This document shows positions 55,501 through 64,000 of a stretch of DNA of 64,000 nt, in pieces. How positions within the stretch are numbered: the stretch's first letter is position 1; the number at the start of each line of letters is the position of its first letter. Source of the stretch: Malus domestica (Eukaryota; Streptophyta; Magnoliopsida; Rosales; Rosaceae); NCBI RefSeq assembly GCF_042453785.1, contig NC_091664.1:735001-799000 (forward strand), given 5' to 3'. The notes beneath the pieces were generated by a model that saw only the letters and a program-made list of their open reading frames with translations, was not told the origin of the DNA and ran no database searches. Position numbers and translations under genes: made by a program.

Positions 55501-56422
55501 GAATTTGTAACTCTATAAAAACCCTTTGATCTCAATTGAATACATCTCTCGAGTGATTTGGAAACAAGTGGAGATCGTGTTGAAAGAACATAGGTCCAAG
55601 GACGACAATATGAGTTTCTTAGAAGATCTGGAAAAGAAAAAAAAGAAGGGAAATGCCTAGATAATTTTGACGCCTAGACCTACCAAGTAATTTCATAATG
55701 TATCATTTCTGCACTTATATTATGACATATAATGTATCAAATGCGGAGCCATGAAGGGACCACAATGGTCCCAGGCCCATTCTGATCATTTTTTCATTCA
55801 TAAAGATTTAGTTTTATGTTTATGATTTTTAAGGTTTTTTCATAGTCTTAGGACCCCAATCCGTCGTTTTTAGTTTAACTTCTTTAATTGAGTTTGATTT
55901 GAGGTTGGTGTCTTCTATAGAGTTCAAGCAATCTGTTGCTTGTGAGCTTTATGGAGGAGGAGCGAGAGAGGAAGAAAGTTAGAGAGGCTTGGTGTTTAGG
56001 TTTAAGGAAGAAGATGCTGATGACGACACTGTAGCAGACCAAACAATAGTAATTGGTTGCTCACCACACAATAGAGTAATTTTATAAGTTTGGAAGAGCA
56101 TTTCAAATTAAGACTTTTCGATCCCTTTTATGCTAAAGTCCAAGTGGTGCCACTGCAATGTACCGACTCATTTTCTGGACAATGGGTACACCGTACACGG
56201 CATCACCACCCATAGGGAGAGAAATTGCAATGATGGTTATGGTGGAAGTTGGTGTTGCTTAAAAGGTATTGGATGAAAGTGAGGAATCTTCAAATTCCAA
56301 TGAACATTTTTCTAGTATTAAGTCTTTCAAGTATGCATTCATTGCTTTGCTTGCCAATCGAAGAGGGTAACAAAGAAATTGTCTCCCACATGCGCCATGC
56401 CTTTTTGCCCTTACGTGTGAAA
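52553..56422. other. long intergenic stretch, low-complexity islands
   Basis: The first ~250 bases are the KRP 3' UTR. (TTAGGG)3-like GGGTTAGGGTTAGGG at about 52840-52855. 54190-54270 and 54995-55310 are CCA/CAC-rich imperfect triplet repeats (ACCACCACCGTCACTTCC) with long but low-complexity frames. 55700-56300 is AT-rich with no recognised gene. No MITE with clear ends was found in this part. Confidence 0.4.
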
Positions 56423-56599
56423 GGGTAATGCTAGGTAAACTAAATTTAAAGACTAAATATGCAAACTAAATGATGTGTCACCAATAGAAATAAGCACGTT
56501 AATTACGTTAATCAACGCTTAAGTAATAATTCAATCATCAACTTTCATATCATTTGATTTACAAGATTTAGTCTACAATTTAGTCTTCCTAACATTACC
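56423..56599. mobile_element. MITE with ~36-bp TIRs, GGGTAATGCTA family
   Basis: Left GGGTAATGCTAGGTAAACTA, right in reverse GGTAATGTTAGGAAGACTAA; both continue into AAATTTAAAGACTAAA / ATTGTAGACTAAATC. The middle ATGTGTCACCAATAGAAAT matches the element at 1014-1175. No TSD could be made out. Confidence 0.7.
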
Positions 56600-56749
56600 A
56601 TAATCCAAAATTTGAGGGGGTTTGCTTGCTTGAATCACGCACATTGGAATAATGGGCATTCATTTTTTTTCAAATTTAAAATCATGGTTTACCATTAATG
56701 ACATTTGAACTTTAATTCAAGATGATAATCTAACTGGTAAATTTACGAA

Positions 56750-56898
56750 GGGTAATGCTGGAGAGATCAAAATTTTAAATCAAATTTTGCAAAACCAAAT
56801 AATGTGGATATTGTTGATTAAATTATTATTTAAAGGTTGATTAACGTGTTTATTTTCTATTTGTGACACACACATCACTTGGTTTGCAAATATTACTC
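56750..56898. mobile_element. diverged MITE of the same family
   Basis: GGGTAATGCTGGAGAGATC (left), and TTTGCAAATATTACTC at the right end; the middle AAATAATGTGGATATTG and reverse-oriented TTTCTATTTGTGACACACAC correspond to the family core. Confidence 0.5.
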
Positions 56899-56999
56899 AT
56901 TTGACCAAAATTTATGGGAATTTATTCATGATAAGTGGCAATTCATAATTATTGAAATTTATATATAATGGATATATAAGTTATAACCAATAAATATAT

Positions 57000-57163
57000 G
57001 AGTAATGCTAAGAAAATTCTCTCAAAAGTAGGATTCTTCATCGACTCTCTGCCACTTCGTGTTTTTGGCACAATGTTTTATAATCTTGACACAAAAATTG
57101 ACGTTAAATTGTGAGGAGAGTCTATGAAAAAACTCACTTTAAAATAATCTCTTAGCATTTCTC
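57000..57163. mobile_element. MITE with ~45-bp TIRs
   Basis: Left GAGTAATGCTAAGAAAATTC, right in reverse GAGAAATGCTAAGAGATTAT; both continue to TTCATCGACTCTC / TTCATAGACTCTC. AATATAT occurs on both sides, but in AT-rich DNA this is weak evidence of a TSD. Distinct core from the 56.4-kb elements. Confidence 0.65.
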
Positions 57164-57253
57164 AATATATAAATATTATAATTCAAGTAACACATGTGAG
57201 ATTGTTTTTAACACGTGATAGTAATAAGTGAAACTTATGTATATGTATATATA

Positions 57254-57448
57254 TTTGAACTACATATTGTTAGTCCATTGTGAGGTTAAGCCCGTTCCTC
57301 TTCTTAATGTAGATAATATTGTTTGCGGGCTTAACCTTCCAATGAGATAGCAATATGTAATTTAAATTCGTATTTGGCAAAAATCGAACCTAATATCTCT
57401 TACTTATAAGTAAAGAAAAATGTTATTAGATCGTATTACTAAGTGGCG
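57254..57448. mobile_element. two SINE fragments joined tail to tail
   Basis: Plus-strand 57254-57325 (TAGTCCATTGTGAGGTTAAG ... ATAATATTGTTTG) is the 3' half of the family. It is followed directly by a minus-strand copy (57326-57448) that reads back to ACTTAGTAATACGATCTAAT at 57448-57429. The 3' tails meet without poly(A) between them. Confidence 0.6.
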
Positions 57449-57735
57449 AAACTTATATAATATTGAATTCGGCTATTTTGCCACTCATCTACATAATAAT
57501 GAGCCAAATATTCTTGTGAGATGAGGGTTTGTCTTTTCACCACTAAAAAAAAGATGAAATAAATCTCTTTAGTGGCGGTGTCGGTTGGGGTCGGTTGGAC
57601 TTTGAGAAGAAGCACGAGACAACTGTTTGGTATTGAGGAATGCTTTTTAATTCCTTAAAAAACTCGATATTCTTTTTTCGTTTTACCCTTGTTCTGAAAA
57701 TCCAACTTTTCTCTCCTACAAAATTCAACCCCTGG
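57449..57735. other. intergenic, nothing recognised
   Basis: AT-rich; no gene or element ends seen. Confidence 0.3.
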
Positions 57736-58560
57736 TTCTCTTTTTATTGACCCTAAAAATTACACGGATTAGACCGAAGTAATCTAGGAGCTAATTGCTA
57801 ATGTGAATGTACCAATTTATTATCAAGCTAGGTCTGGCTCCTACACCGGGTGACTTCAGTTGACGAAGAAACACTTTCGGCTTTGAGTTTAAAACCTGAA
57901 GACAAGGTTATGTCTTCTACTACAAAGTACAATCTTCTGCAATAGGTTCAACGACTTCAATTATATTTGTGAAAATATAAGTGCGCATAATCGGTATCAA
58001 GTTGTTGGGACAAATATACGAAAAGGAAATTAACATCTTTATGGTGATTGTAATTCGGTCGTCTGAATGCCGAACTCTGAATGGTACTTGTGAATCCCTA
58101 TTATAGAACACCTCACTTCTTTGAGAGAGCAAATAAAGTGACCTCTTTCGGTAAAAGAATCAAAGACTCTTCGCCAGCTGAGACTTGGGATAAATAACCA
58201 GAAACTCCTAAGCCAAGCTGATTCTACTGCTCCAATTATGTTCATCCGAACTGAATTGTAAATGATTTGTCAACCTAGTGATGTTTAACCATACTAAATA
58301 TGTGTTGAAAAAAGTTAGTGAAGCAGTTAGTATTTTTCTTAGGAGTGTGAGAGGGTTTCACATAGAGCGTTTGTCTGTGTGTTGAGCTGAAGGTCATCTC
58401 TATGTTGCAAACCACTTGTATTTATAGGAAAATTTGGTGATGGCCAAGTCTGTCGAGTAGTAGAATCACACTAGGATTAAAAGTCCCTAGGGTTATAAAA
58501 CTTCACTCAATATTATCCTTGTTCAATCAAGACACCGCCACGGCCGAGTTTCACATGTAC
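57736..58560 (-). mobile_element. LTR-like remnant, minus orientation
   Basis: On the minus strand a TATA box TTTCCTATAAATACAAG (58417-58433) is followed by a leader with short C/A-rich phrases, as in R/U5 regions. Overall layout resembles a solo or truncated LTR. Neither TG...CA ends nor a partner LTR were found. Confidence 0.3.
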
Positions 58561-58574
58561 TAGGATTCTCAACC

Positions 58575-59055
58575 CAATAGCCAACCGAATAGGCTTGGGT
58601 TGACATTATTGAAATCCATTTTCACCCAAGAAAATGGGCGAATCAACCCACTTAATCCATTCTAAGGCGGGTTGGGTTGGGCAGGTTCAATGGGTTGAGA
58701 TTGTTTACTTTCTTTTTTATTTTGACAAAAAAATAAAAGAAAAAGAGGCAAGTATAAGTGACAAATAATCTAAAATACATATCATATTAAACTTAGTGTG
58801 AATATGGTGTTGCAGCATCACTATCTGTTACTTAATTATTAAATTTCATTATTTAACTAAAGTTAAATAAACAAGTGTGTTTAGTAACCATTAAGTTTAT
58901 ATATGTCCATGTAACATACATTTATGTTTAAGAATTGTTGATATTTGGGTGGGTTGATTTCAATCGGATTAATAATACTTTAACCCAACCCAACTCACCT
59001 ACAAGTTGGGTTGGTCGGGTTGGTCCGTGAACCCACTAAAATGCCTACCCCTAGT
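58575..59055. mobile_element. hAT-like MITE with GGGTTGGGTT ends (tentative)
   Basis: GCGGGTTGGGTTGGGCAGG (about 58669) and, in reverse, GTTGGGTTGGGTTAAAG near 58980-58998 form inverted subterminal repeats. The right end CTACCCCTAG (59045-59054) resembles the hAT terminus CTAGGGGTAG in reverse. The left terminus is unclear. Confidence 0.4.
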
Positions 59056-59164
59056 TGTATGTTTCACAGGGATGTGATAGGATGTATTTGTAGTGTACCA
59101 CAACCTATGCTTGATAAGCGGAATCCTAATAGGAAGAGAAATACGAAAATAACACGATACCGGC

Positions 59165-59255
59165 CGTTTAGTACTATAGGTTTAGTAGTATTCCTCTTAA
59201 CTTGTAAGTGAGAGGAGTTCGATACCAATTTGTTCCCCTACCCCTTTCAAGTCTT
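59165..59255 (+). mobile_element. SINE 5' fragment
   Basis: TTTAGTACTATAGGTTTAGT (A-box part), CTTAACTTGTAAGTGAGAGG and GAGTTCGATACCAA (B-box part) match the family in plus orientation; the 3' body is missing. Confidence 0.55.
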
Positions 59256-59572
59256 ATGTAATACTAAATAGGGTAAATATATTTTTGTATAAAAATAAAA
59301 TAAAAAATATGCTAAAAACTCAAAATGTTGTTTTGGGCTAGTAAACAATAGAATTCGACTCAAAAAACCCATATCAGACACCAGAGCCCAACCATACAAC
59401 GTTTTGCTGCTGATTTTATGCTTATCGAGTTGCTCTTCAATCCTTCCACATTCTGCATATTTGTGTTATACTATCGATTTTATGCTTATCAAGCTGCTCT
59501 TCAATCCTTTCAGTCATCTTATACTGTACATTGCAAGTAAACATTAATAAATAGCACCATATAGATTGAGCC
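59256..59572. other. 3' flank of the BAHD gene
   Basis: TTTATGCTTATCGAGTTGCT at about 59415 and TTTATGCTTATCAAGCTGCT at about 59480 form a ~65-base direct repeat. Likely 3' UTR. No other feature. Confidence 0.4.
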
Positions 59573-60949
59573 CTAAAGTTGAAGATGGCTAGTGGTCATG
59601 GGCTGAAAAATGGAGTCGGACTCCAAAGCAGCTGCCAACTCCGGCCACAGGATAGAAGAAACAGTCCATGAGCCATCACCCTTTGCACTTGACCTTTGGT
59701 TCATGTAAGCCACTCCAATCCTCTCAATTGTGGAACAAACAGTCCCAAGCACCGGACTCCCAAATCCAAAGTCCAACTCACCAACTGGAAACCTACTTCC
59801 TGATGACAAAACAAGCGTTGGGCCTCCTTGTCCCAGGACAACCCTGGATAGCATAATCCCAGGCCTGTGACACTCAATCCAATCAATCAAGTCCAAGAAA
59901 TGCTCCTCATTTGTCACCTTTGAAATTGCCTCACCAACCATATCAGCAACTTCTGAGATTGAATTTTGATTCAAATCACTCACACTTGCCTCTCCAAATG
60001 CCACAGACAACACATTTCCAATGTAATTTGACAATGAGTTTTCATCTTCCTTTTTGTGCAATCTAGACCGTCCATCTACCAGCCACCCCATCTTGCACAT
60101 TCCATGAGATTTTGTATCGATGGCAGTGACCATGGTTTTCCATATGTAAGCCGAGACTGCCTCAATTTTTGTTCTCTGCTTTCCATTTCTTGATGCAAGA
60201 TTTTGCAGCTGCTTGATGCTCGAACCGTCGATGAAATAAAGACGCTTAATCAAGGTTTTGGCTGTTGGGATATTCATAATCTCTTCCATGGTGCACTTGA
60301 CAAACGTGTGGTCCAAGGAAGAGTGATACGTTGGAGGGCTTCGCGCACGAAGGTGTAGGTTTCTCCGGTGATCTGGCATGCAGGAAATCGGCTTCTTTCG
60401 TGCTATTTCGGACCATGAGAGAAGAAAATTGCCAAAGCTAGTGGCGTCACCAAGTGCATGGTCAAAAGTGAACGTGATTGAAACGCCTCCGCATGTATAA
60501 AATGTGGCTTGAACTTGTAAAGGAAAATCAGGGTTGATGGAGACTAGTTTATCCTTTTGAAGAGATAGATCAATATTGTAGAAATTCAATCTTTTCAAAG
60601 GAATGTTGGCATGAGCTTCCACAACTAGGGCACCCGAGTTGTCACACATGATTTTGGGCTCGTTGGTATGCGGGTTAGTGACAATTCGACCGCAGAAGGG
60701 GTAGTAACAGTCGAGAGTATTGGCAAGGGAGGTCTTTAAGGACTCAATGATAGAGGTAAAGTTGGAAGCATCATGATCGTGATCATGGGGTTTGTTGGGA
60801 TAGAAATAGAAGTATGTGACCGGAAAGCGGCCGGAGAGCAAGTCGAGGTTTGAGAGAGTGAGGATGTGAGGCTGGTCCGGCATGGGATTTGTAGCTTTGA
60901 CAATAAACTTGCCGGTGAAGTTCACTTCGAAATCAGTCTCTACTGCCAT
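59573..60949 (-). CDS. BAHD acyltransferase
   Basis: Intronless, 458 residues, first ATG at 60949-60947. BAHD enzymes move an acyl group from a CoA thioester to an alcohol or amine in the cytosol. The catalytic motif is H164-A-L-G-D168 (HxxxD), with Ala instead of the usual Gly after the Asp; the structural DFGFG is at 393-397 (DFGWG in most members, so Phe for Trp). Length (430-460) and spacing are normal. Conserved pieces: PFCGRIV (84-90), KIEAVSAYIWK (261-271) and GNVLSVAFGEAS. The N-terminal KFIVKATNPMPDQPHILTLS fits the group often annotated as coniferyl alcohol or hydroxycinnamoyl acyltransferases, but the substrate is not proven. The orphan CCR-like exon 3 kb away also relates to phenylpropanoids. 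Confidence 0.9.
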   Translation of the reverse strand: MAVETDFEVNFTGKFIVKATNPMPDQPHILTLSNLDLLSGRFPVTYFYFYPNKPHDHDHDASNFTSIIESLKTSLANTLDCYYPFCGRIVTNPHTNEPKIMCDNSGALVVEAHANIPLKRLNFYNIDLSLQKDKLVSINPDFPLQVQATFYTCGGVSITFTFDHALGDATSFGNFLLSWSEIARKKPISCMPDHRRNLHLRARSPPTYHSSLDHTFVKCTMEEIMNIPTAKTLIKRLYFIDGSSIKQLQNLASRNGKQRTKIEAVSAYIWKTMVTAIDTKSHGMCKMGWLVDGRSRLHKKEDENSLSNYIGNVLSVAFGEASVSDLNQNSISEVADMVGEAISKVTNEEHFLDLIDWIECHRPGIMLSRVVLGQGGPTLVLSSGSRFPVGELDFGFGSPVLGTVCSTIERIGVAYMNQRSSAKGDGSWTVSSILWPELAAALESDSIFQPMTTSHLQL

Positions 60950-62445
60950 TGGAAATTATTTTAGCTGGTTTAAGTTTGAGGAAAATCTTTGGGTCATAAG
61001 CATATTTATATTGTGTTATGGACACAAGTTGGTGACTCGAACATGAACCTCACAGTCTGTCTGTAGCAAACTATCAAGAAAATTACCCAAATTAACAGAC
61101 CTATTAGCAATGAATATTGACTCGTTTCGTTATTCCTTTTTAGGAAATGTATCTTCAGTCAGAAACAAACCCCAAAAATTCGAAAATATACCAATCACTG
61201 CATAAACACTATTCATGTTAGAATTCGAGTCTTCGAATCATGCGTCAAAGAAACTTCATCAAATTGAGGTACGCGTTCAATAGTTCATTTAAGGATGGAT
61301 TCACTTTAGTAGGAGATCATATTTTCCAGTGTGCCCGGAACACGCGGCGGAACATCACATCTCACTATACAACTAGAATAACACTTCCAAAAAAAAACTT
61401 TACTCCACTTATATAATAGCATGTATTGTATAACCGTATTCCGAATCATTGAAAAATCTATCCCTTAATGGAGTATTGTTGTTATCATTATCTTCTCTTT
61501 TTTTCTTTTGTATAATACCTTTCAACGGACACATTTCATAGGAGAATAAAATTTTAGTTTGTATATGGTGACGAAGAGAGTCGGTACTCGGTGGAAAAAC
61601 ACATTTGATTTGAGCCCTCAAGTTTGGCAGGCAACATGATTGTTAACCCATGATTCTGAACCAGCCGTTGAAGAATTGAAGCATAAGAATACACGGAACT
61701 CGGCTTAGTTTATATATTCATCAATAATATTCCACAACAAGAGCTAGCTCCATATATCACACTGACTTCTTGAAAAAAGCGGAGATTCCATATAAAATTA
61801 ATTAATAATATAAGAAGTAATTTAACTTCTTACACGTCTCATCATGTGTGGCGAATTTTCAAACTTAACACATGAATAACACAAACGGAATGACGTGGAA
61901 TGAATAATGCGAATGGGATGACGTGGAGCACATGTGGCTGTTGGGCTTCACACGTGGGCAAACATGCTTTAATACCATAAAGAAAGTTATGGTTCTACCA
62001 TAACACCAATTGACAATATAAAAAAATAACTCAGCCTCTTATAAGCCCTTACATGATTTGATCTCTTACCGATGTGGGACTTTGGTCTCACATTTTCATT
62101 TTCACACTTGTTCTCTTAGATTCTAGTATCCAATAAAATTTTGTTGTATCTTCTCTTTTAATTTTAGATTAAAATCGAACAGTGAATAACTACGGTTTTT
62201 TTATATCATATATCACAAATACAAATGTAATCAATTTGAAAACAACTTTTGTAGATTCCCCATTAGCTTGCTCGCTGTGGGTCAAAAATGCGCGTCATAT
62301 CATAGTTAGCTTGCCTATTTCGGTACTCATAATACGGACAATATAGTTGATTCCATAAATTTGGGAGGGGGAGGCATTTGCTTTGCTAGCCACTTAAAAT
62401 TGTAGCATTCTGGTCTCGTCTTTGATACGAAATCTTAGAATCTTA
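60950..62445. other. BAHD promoter and intergenic DNA
   Basis: TATA-like TATAAATATGC lies on the minus strand at about 61000-61010, 50-60 bases upstream of the ATG. ATGACGTGGAATGAATAATG and ATGACGTGGAGCACATGTGG (about 61890-61935) form a short tandem duplication with ACGT cores. Near 62070 CCGATGTGGGACTTTGGTCT resembles a block common in plant retroelement ends. No gene. Confidence 0.4.
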
Positions 62446-63326
62446 GGGCGTGTTTGTTTACACTCATTAGATCTCACTGTACTAGACTAGCTTAGCTAAG
62501 ATTATTAAGCCATGTTTGGTGCAAGCTAGGACTAAGTTTAATGGGACTAGCTCGGACTCGTTCCGACTAAACTTTTCGCTAGCTGGGCTTAGCGAGGCCG
62601 GGCAAAAAGGATGGGATTGCTAAGACCATCGCTTCGCTTCATCACCGTGCTGATGCTTCGACTTCCTCAGTCGTCTTCCTCTTCATCTTCCACAGATCCC
62701 CAACTGCTGCAATTAAGCTTTTCCTCTTTCTCGGCCAACAATCAACCGATTCAGTAGCACCAGCTCTCGCACAGGCCCTACCCGTAGGCTGCATCTCCAG
62801 ATCTCGTGCCACTGATCGTCGCATCTTCCTCGAGGCCGCCAAGCGCTCTGCCAGGAGGATGCATCTGCAAGTTTGTCGTCGATTTGTAGATCCGACGATC
62901 CGAGCCTTTGCAAATTGAAAAAAAAAAATTGGGATTTTTCTGGATTTGATATGAAGAGAAAGTAAATTAAAAGAAGAGAAATATGAGTTTTAATTGAAGA
63001 GAAAGCAAATAAAAAAAGAGGAAGTTTCTAGGTTTGATTATTAGTGGAAGCAAATCTGGGCTTGCGAAGAAGAAAATGCAAACCAGAGAAGAAAAGTAGG
63101 GGGATGAGGAGAGAGAATCAAATAAAAAAAGTGTGTAAATATTAATAAAATGAATAAGAAAATGACAAAAAAGTATTTTAGCTCTAAAATAATTTAGTCC
63201 GTGATTTAGTCTTATATTACATCAAACGCTTCATTATTCTTATACTATTTAGTCCATGCCAAGCCAATCTAGTTTAGTCCCTAAAGTTAGTCCAGTCCGA
63301 GATAGTCTGATGCAACAAACGCTCCC
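62446..63326. mobile_element. Tourist/Harbinger-like non-autonomous element, copy 3, TTA TSD
   Basis: Ends GGGCGTGTTTGTTTAC (left) and in reverse GGGAGCGTTTGTTGCATC (right), flanked by TTA on both sides (62443-62445, 63327-63329). The right subterminal region repeats AGTCCAGTCCGAGATAGTC as in copies 1 and 2. Inside, minus frames of 66 codons near 62642-62913 are unrecognised. No transposase. Confidence 0.7.
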
Positions 63327-63408
63327 TTAGTGCTTGTCTTGTCACCATTAAAAATGTGTTGTGGTTTGAAAATACAAGCATGAGGGCATTAGCATGCATA
63401 TGTCCACT

Positions 63409-63617
63409 GAGTCCGGATCCTCTTTTAAAGATCTTGAAGAATTGTGAATCGTCGTTCATCTTACATCGTGCAGTTATAAATCATTTTAAATTTTTTAATT
63501 TAAAAATAAATATATACAATACTTGATAAAAACTAACCACATAATGTAAAACGAACGGATATAATTCACAAATCTCTAGGATCTTCATCAAAAGAATCCG
63601 AAGAGGATCCTGTTGGT
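63409..63617. mobile_element. MITE, GGATCC family, perfect 10-bp TSD
   Basis: Left GAGTCCGGATCCTCTTTTAA, right in reverse CCAACAGGATCCTCTTCGGA; both hold GAAGAATTGTGAATC/GATTTGTGAATTATATCC. Flanked by TATGTCCACT at 63399-63408 and 63618-63627. Related to the copies at 34941 and 44521. Confidence 0.85.
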
Positions 63618-63853
63618 ATGTCCACTAATAAGGTGGCCAACAAACACTAATTCCCGAGTTTACTTTATAAATGAATTCGGCCAATTTAATATTTTACGGT
63701 CCGAATCTAATGAAATCGTAATTAGAAAACTATAAATTGTTGACATACAAAACATGACATCCAAACGAAAGCACTGCTGCAAGTCCTGTCTTTTTGCATA
63801 AAAGTTTTGGATTCCAAGAACCACCATATATGAGCAAGTTAAGAAATACTGAC
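63618..63853. other. downstream of the orphan CCR-like exon
   Basis: AT-rich, intron-like; no second exon recognised. Confidence 0.35.
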
Positions 63854-63968
63854 TTGGGTCACGAACAGTGCCTTTGACAGTATAACCCTTTTGCAATAAG
63901 AACTTCACCAACCGTGATGCTGTGTAACCCGAGGCTCCTGTTACAGTCTTCCCTTCTCCAGTAATCAT
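63854..63968 (-). pseudogene. orphan first exon of a cinnamoyl-CoA-reductase-like gene
   Basis: Minus strand from ATG 63968-63966: [20 protein letters not shown], then [18 protein letters not shown], ending at a donor (CCAA|GTCAGT) at 63854. This is the NAD(P)-binding first exon of the CCR/DFR-like SDR family; the motif is TGASGYTAS where family members have TGASGYIAS. The usual GK-VV-CVTGASG is shortened by two residues. No second exon (the HTASP region) is seen on this strand down to 60950, where the BAHD gene starts. It is either a first exon with an interrupted, very long intron or, more likely, a gene fragment. The plus-strand (GA/CT)n at 63969-63990 would be its leader. Confidence 0.6.
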
Positions 63969-64000
63969 CTCTCTCTCTCTCTCTTTCTCTAAGCTTGATT

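Noticed and set aside
1..64000. CRISPR arrays, operons, phage genes, origins
   Set aside because: Intron-bearing plant nuclear DNA; the tandem arrays seen lack the unique, evenly sized spacers of CRISPR and belong to retroelements.

Overview
The window is nuclear DNA from a dicot plant. Genes have many AT-rich introns, and the spaces between them are packed with LTR retrotransposons, SINEs, a Cassandra-type 5S element and many MITEs. The repeat types and gene sequences look most like Rosaceae (apple/pear group); that placement is inference, not a database result.

Host genes, left to right: a possible first exon of a minus-strand gene (1-175, weak); a secreted glycine-rich cell-wall-type protein (minus, 2832-3983); the Gro/Tup1-type co-repressor LEUNIG_HOMOLOG with 17 coding exons (plus, 10365-17839); an intronless organellar mTERF protein (minus, 18284-19495), convergent with it; an orthologue of the N-degron E3 ligase PRT1 with two RINGs and a ZZ finger in 7 exons (plus, 34598-38207); a KRP/ICK cyclin-dependent kinase inhibitor in 3 exons (plus, 50385-52552); a BAHD acyltransferase (minus, 59573-60949); and an orphan first exon of a cinnamoyl-CoA-reductase-like gene (minus, 63854-63968). 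The three multi-exon models, read from splice signals, each sum to a whole number of codons: 771, 440 and 236 residues. The genes do not form one pathway.

Mobile DNA dominates the rest. At 21636-31728 lies a complete, young 10.1-kb LTR retrotransposon: two 949-bp LTRs with about 11 differences, TSD agggt on both sides, PBS, PPT and an intact gag, but no protease, reverse transcriptase, RNase H or integrase. In the place of pol it holds host-gene-like fragments (armadillo-repeat-only-like, F-box-like and others), a series of A-rich hairpin repeats and a clean 222-codon antisense ORF. At 31928-34126, 194 bp further on, lies a 2.2-kb Mutator-like element with ~112-bp TIRs, a perfect 9-bp TSD and gene-like GC-rich cargo (Pack-MULE candidate), itself hit by a second MITE. 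At least four more MITEs have perfect 9-10-bp TSDs; one sits in intron 1 of PRT1. A tRNA-type SINE family (one copy with a perfect 9-bp TSD), three ~0.9-kb Tourist/Harbinger-like elements, an inverted Cassandra 5S-bearing LTR arrangement, and LINE, copia and LTR remnants fill most other gaps.

Most unusual points: gene cargo plus an antisense ORF in a pol-less gag element; a single stop codon between gag and an in-frame 82-codon extension; the same ~30-bp motif arrayed in the LTR and again next to the 3' LTR; and a probable GC-AG intron in LUH.
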